Assembly (NCBI RefSeq): GCF_022698165.1
Contig: NZ_JALDAY010000001.1
Location: forward strand, 62,001 to 126,000
DNA: 64,000 bases
Origin: Streptomyces cylindrosporus
Lineage (GTDB): Bacteria > Actinomycetota > Actinomycetes > Streptomycetales > Streptomycetaceae
Reading direction: 5' to 3'
Shown: positions 61,204 through 64,000 of the stretch, one piece after another
Numbering within the stretch: position 1 is the first letter of the stretch
How the letters are laid out: each line of letters begins with the position of its first letter
Translations under genes and position numbers: made by a program
Notes under the pieces: model-generated
The model's input: the letters and a program-made list of their open reading frames with translations, nothing else
What the model was told of the DNA's origin: nothing
Database searches by the model: none

Positions 61204-62085
61204 CTACAGCTCTCGTTCCAGTCGGTGAAGGAAGTCCGGTGTGTCTTCGGGCGGCAGTGCTGATGCTGTCATGGCGTCGAACCTGCGGGTGAACCGGCCA
61301 ACTTCACGCGGCTTGTCAGACGTGGATACGGACCCCCAGGCGCTGTCTGTCTGAACGCGCGGCGGAAGTTCGTCACCGAAGTCGAGGATCGCGAAGTCGT
61401 TGACCGAGCGGTAACTGGGACGGAATGGCAGGACCTGGATGATCACGTGGTCCCAGTTCGACAACTCCTCGATGCGGGCGAACTGTTCGCGCATCACGTC
61501 GGTTCCGCCGATGGGATACCGCAGAGCCGCCTCCCCCAGGATGACGTGCAACCGGACGGGGTTCTCCCGTGTGAGAATCTCCTGCCGCTTCATCCGCAGC
61601 TCCACACTGCTGCGGATGAACTCGGTCGTGTACTCCTCGACGGGCTTCTGCACCTCGTGCACGGCGCTCGCGTAGCGCTCCGTCTGGAGCAGACCGTAGA
61701 CCAGCGTCGGGTGGTACGCCTTCATGGAGTGGGCCTCAGGTTCAAGGCCGACGAACCCAGGCATCCCGGCCGGCATGAGCCCCCGGTACTGCGTCAGCCA
61801 ATCCTGCTGGTTCGAGTCCCGGTTGAGGTTGATCAGGGACTCGATGACCTCCTCGTCAGTAACCCCGTACTTGTTCAGCAGCTTCCGTAGGTCGCCCACG
61901 TTGCGGAAGTTCAGCGACCCCGACTCGATCCTCTGCAGGGAGGCCGAGGAAATCCGCAGCCCTGTGACCGCCTGCTGACGGGTGAGCCCCCCGCCTCGGT
62001 CTCCCCGGCCACAGTTCTCGCGCAACTGCCTCAGCTGCAAGCCGAGTTCGAGCCGCTGTGCTGTCCGCCCCCGTTTGGCTGCCAT
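61204..62085 (-). CDS. XRE-family regulator with DUF5753 domain (whiJ-like)
   Basis: A 293-residue DNA-binding protein. The helix-turn-helix is at residues about 15-70 (LRQLRENCGRGDRGGGLTRQ, AVTGLRISSASLQRIESGSL) and the DUF5753 domain follows (FVGLEPEAHSMKAYHPTLVY, LLQTERYASAVH, HVIIQVLPFRPSYRSVNDFA). ATG 62085 with an AAGGCGG site is chosen; the frame is open to 62196. With the DUF397 gene behind it and an ATP-binding protein gene divergent from it, this is the complete developmental-control triad of Streptomyces. Confidence 0.92.
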   Translation of the reverse strand: MAAKRGRTAQRLELGLQLRQLRENCGRGDRGGGLTRQQAVTGLRISSASLQRIESGSLNFRNVGDLRKLLNKYGVTDEEVIESLINLNRDSNQQDWLTQYRGLMPAGMPGFVGLEPEAHSMKAYHPTLVYGLLQTERYASAVHEVQKPVEEYTTEFIRSSVELRMKRQEILTRENPVRLHVILGEAALRYPIGGTDVMREQFARIEELSNWDHVIIQVLPFRPSYRSVNDFAILDFGDELPPRVQTDSAWGSVSTSDKPREVGRFTRRFDAMTASALPPEDTPDFLHRLEREL

Positions 62086-62140
62086 GTGCACCGCCTTCTT
62101 GTCGCCGCGTGCAGAGTGTGACATCGCGTATGCGGCCCGC

Positions 62141-62195
62141 GCAGCCGATTGTGCAGAACTCGGCATAGTCCAATTTGCAGCCGACTGATTAATCA
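62141..62195. promoter_or_regulatory. Repeats in the gap between the XRE and ATPase genes
   Basis: A near-direct repeat, GCAGCCGATTG at 62141-62151 and GCAGCCGACTG at 62177-62187 (36 bp apart), is followed by a perfect palindrome TGATTAATCA at 62186-62195. These lie upstream of both divergent genes, so are candidate binding sites for the XRE protein. Confidence 0.4.
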
Positions 62196-62270
62196 ACTGC
62201 GTTTCGATTGAAGTCGAACGGGTGCTCCGGCCACCGTGGTTGAACAGCCACAGCGCAGAAGGGACCCCAC

Positions 62271-62726
62271 ATGCCGACCCCCCAACCCCCCACCCTCCTC
62301 ACCCCCGACTGGTCCACGAGCTACCCCCTGACCCTCCGCAGCCCCCGCCTCGCCCGCCTCCACACCCGCCGCCAACTGACCCTGTGGAACTGGACCGGCG
62401 ACATCGACGACGCCGTACTCGTCACGTCGGAGCTCGTCACCAACGCCGCCGTGCACGGCAGACTCCCCGGTCACGAACTGTGGCTGCGGCTCGCCGTGTC
62501 GGACGGCGGCGTGCTGTCCGTCGAAGTGTCCGATCCGTCGCTGGCGTTCCCGGTGGCAAGGGTGGACTCCGGTGGCCGTGAGGGCGGACGCGGGCTGCTC
62601 GTCGTACGGGAACTCGGCGCTGAACTGGACTGGTTCCTCCGTGCAGATGTAGGCAAGACGGTACGGGCGCGGCTCGCACCGGCGTCCGCGTCCGCGCCGG
62701 CCATCTCGCCGCCGACGGTGCCGTGA
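62271..62726 (+). CDS. ATP-binding protein (RsbW-like histidine-kinase ATPase domain)
   Basis: A 151-residue GHKL-type ATPase: N box ELVTNAAVHG and G box GGREGGRGLLVVRELG. It lacks a His phosphorylation site and so is the short, anti-sigma-like type found beside XRE/DUF397 pairs. It may act as a protein kinase/anti-sigma switch. It is divergent from the XRE gene. The Pro-rich C-terminal tail (APASASAPAISPPTVP) is not part of the fold. Confidence 0.9.
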   Translation: MPTPQPPTLLTPDWSTSYPLTLRSPRLARLHTRRQLTLWNWTGDIDDAVLVTSELVTNAAVHGRLPGHELWLRLAVSDGGVLSVEVSDPSLAFPVARVDSGGREGGRGLLVVRELGAELDWFLRADVGKTVRARLAPASASAPAISPPTVP

Positions 62727-62924
62727 CTGTCAGGGCCGCCGCTTCCCGCCGATGCCACCGAAAGGCAACGGCTGCGCTCCAGCCACTTCATCGCCTCCCG
62801 CCCGCGAAGTGCACGGTTGCCGCCACGGGGTCGTGGTCGGCGCCGATGGGGTCGAGACGTAGAACGGATATTACGTAGATGGAATCTACCTTGGCTCGCC
62901 CCGCCCGGCGTGCGCACACCCGAG

Positions 62925-62961
62925 GAGGGACCGCCGGTCCCCCTCCGACCGGCGGTCCCTC
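62925..62961. terminator. Hairpin terminator before the last gene
   Basis: A perfect 15-bp stem (GAGGGACCGCCGGTC with its complement) with a seven-base C-rich loop, 34 bp from the stop codon of the minus-strand gene at 62995. The remaining gap from 62727 holds nothing else that I recognise. Confidence 0.85.
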
Positions 62962-62994
62962 CTCTCCCCTCCTGGTGCCTGCCCCGGTCCGTCA

Positions 62995-64000
62995 CTACCG
63001 GGGCAGCACCACGACATACGCGGCCGGGTCGCGGTCGCCGGAGGCCATCAGGGCGGTGCGGACCACCGCCGCCTGTTGCTCCATTCCGTCGCGGAGCTTC
63101 TTCGGGGTGATGTAGACGACCGTGATGCCGAGCCGCTCCAAGGTCTCCCGCTTGCGGGCGTACTCCGACCACATCGCGTCCTCGTCCTGGCGGGGGGCGC
63201 GGGTGTCGAGTTCCACCGCCACCGCCTGCTCCGGCCAGTAGGCGTCGAGGCCGCCGAGGTGGGGGCCGCCGGGCAGGCGCAGGTCGACGTTCCAGACCGG
63301 GTCGGGCAGGCCGTGCTCGTGGACCATGCGGTAGAGGCGGTCCTCGGCGATCGCCCGGCCCTCGGCGAGGAGGGAGTCGACGGCGTCCACGACGTGCGGG
63401 CGGCTGAGGAGTTTCGCCGCGTTCAACTCCCGTACCACCGAAGCCGGTTCGCAGTGGCCGCCGCGCACCGCCTCGGTCAGCAGCCGGCGTACCGCCCCCG
63501 CGTCCGAGAGCTCGGCGACCGCGTCGGCCAGTGCGCGCGGCACCGGGGCGATCGGAACTCCCGTCACCTGCTGCGGAGTCGGCAGGGCGGCGGTGCGGAC
63601 GATTCTGGCGCAGCCGGTGGAGCGCAGGCGGCGCAGACGCGGGACCAGTACGTCGATCTTCTCGATGGACAGGAGCGGGGGCGCCGACGTGAAGCCGTGC
63701 AGGGTGAGGGCCGCCAGGCCCGTGATCATCGCCTCCGCGTACACCGCGCGGTGCGGGGAGTCCGCGGCGGGCTGGACCGGCACACCCGGCGTCGACTCCC
63801 GGGCCGCGTACATCAGCACCGCGTGCAGCCGCTCCTCGCTGGTCGGCGGACCCGGGTGGAGCAGGAACACACCCGGGAGGATCTGCTGCCAGGGGCCGCC
63901 GGGGCGGCACTGCTCGTTCATCTCCGACGAGGAGACACCGTGCGAGCGCAGCTGGGCCGTGGTCAGCACGCGGCGGTGGACCTCGGCGAGGTGGCGCAGG
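62995..64000 (-). CDS. Partial gene: AbiEi-like N-terminus with endonuclease-like C-terminus
   Basis: The frame is open from the stop at 62995 to the window edge. GTG 63969 is a possible start, but the ten codons before it (LRHLAEVHRR) read naturally, so the true start is probably beyond 64000. The N-terminus (LTTAQLRSHGVSSSEMNEQC, GGPWQQILPGVFLLHPG) resembles the winged-helix start of type IV AbiEi antitoxins. The C-terminus (YWPEQAVAVELDTRAPRQDE, RLGITVVYITPKKL) has the spacing of DUF559/very-short-patch-repair-like nuclease domains. This combination occurs in many Streptomyces proteins of unknown role. No partner toxin is visible inside the window. Confidence 0.65.
   Translation of the reverse strand, partial: LRHLAEVHRRVLTTAQLRSHGVSSSEMNEQCRPGGPWQQILPGVFLLHPGPPTSEERLHAVLMYAARESTPGVPVQPAADSPHRAVYAEAMITGLAALTLHGFTSAPPLLSIEKIDVLVPRLRRLRSTGCARIVRTAALPTPQQVTGVPIAPVPRALADAVAELSDAGAVRRLLTEAVRGGHCEPASVVRELNAAKLLSRPHVVDAVDSLLAEGRAIAEDRLYRMVHEHGLPDPVWNVDLRLPGGPHLGGLDAYWPEQAVAVELDTRAPRQDEDAMWSEYARKRETLERLGITVVYITPKKLRDGMEQQAAVVRTALMASGDRDPAAYVVVLPR

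Overview
The window is high-GC DNA (about 70 percent or more in most genes, strong GC third-position bias, GTG and some TTG starts, GGAGG-type ribosome sites). Family content is that of a Streptomyces chromosome arm or core: csn-type glucosamine-oligosaccharide genes, the ATP-binding/XRE/DUF397 triad, ECF sigma factors and a secreted subtilase. From memory (unchecked), the order pepN - DUF1203 - asd - ECF sigma - subtilase, with malQ and the csn operon nearby, resembles the S. coelicolor SCO2637-SCO2670 neighbourhood. No rRNA, tRNA, CRISPR array, transposase or integrase was seen.

Layout. 1-1300: a partial unknown gene and a divergent isoaspartate-methyltransferase-like gene. 1331-12092 (minus): one signalling operon, glnX - glnH - coiled-coil protein - pknG - PP2C phosphatase - VWA protein - FHA protein. 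It contains the mycobacterial glnX/glnH/pknG amino-acid-sensing set plus a phosphatase and a phosphothreonine reader. 12301-19052 (minus): csnR-csnE-csnF-csnG-csnH-csnK, a ROK repressor, an ABC importer, a GH4 glycosidase and a sugar kinase for chitosan-derived glucosamine oligosaccharides, with a 15-bp palindromic operator upstream. 19261-23629: secreted, lipoprotein, Uma2, MscS and HNH genes. 23731-26341 (minus): PadR regulator with an ABC exporter. 26535-29195: a small repeat-peptide gene, malQ and a small membrane protein.

29315-42955 is a regulator-rich stretch. It holds TetR with an FAD monooxygenase (five operator copies phased on 14 bp), MarR with an EamA transporter (a 44-bp palindrome embedding two mirrored promoters), a second EamA transporter, and a LysR gene with an internal 42-bp repeat expansion next to a 0.7-kb array of degenerate 16-bp repeats. 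It continues with an epimerase-like gene and divergent LysR, an ECF sigma factor with an N-terminal zinc-binding module, an SDR protein without its catalytic residues, and pepN. 43114-49460: DUF1203, aspartate-semialdehyde dehydrogenase, an ECF sigma factor with a membrane partner, and a 1098-residue subtilase. 49635-56670: a CGNR regulator divergent from a VOC/flavin-barrel/NUDIX run, a Tat-exported metallophosphoesterase preceded by a PHO-box-like repeat, a beta-lactamase-fold serine hydrolase, and a glycosyltransferase.

56722-60176 is the accessory island: an FG-GAP remnant back to back with the C-terminal tip of an RHS protein (lectin, RHS core, Hint autoprocessing domain, HH-motif nuclease-like toxin), followed by a probable immunity gene of clearly lower GC. 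The window ends with a lipoprotein, the DUF397/XRE/ATPase triad and a partial gene with an AbiEi-like N-terminus and nuclease-like C-terminus.

The strongest candidates for new biology are the RHS-Hint-nuclease/immunity tip, the expanded PknG operon in which the kinase, phosphatase and FHA reader all begin with a zinc-ribbon, the twin repeat expansions at the LysR locus, and the very regular TetR and MarR operator architectures.
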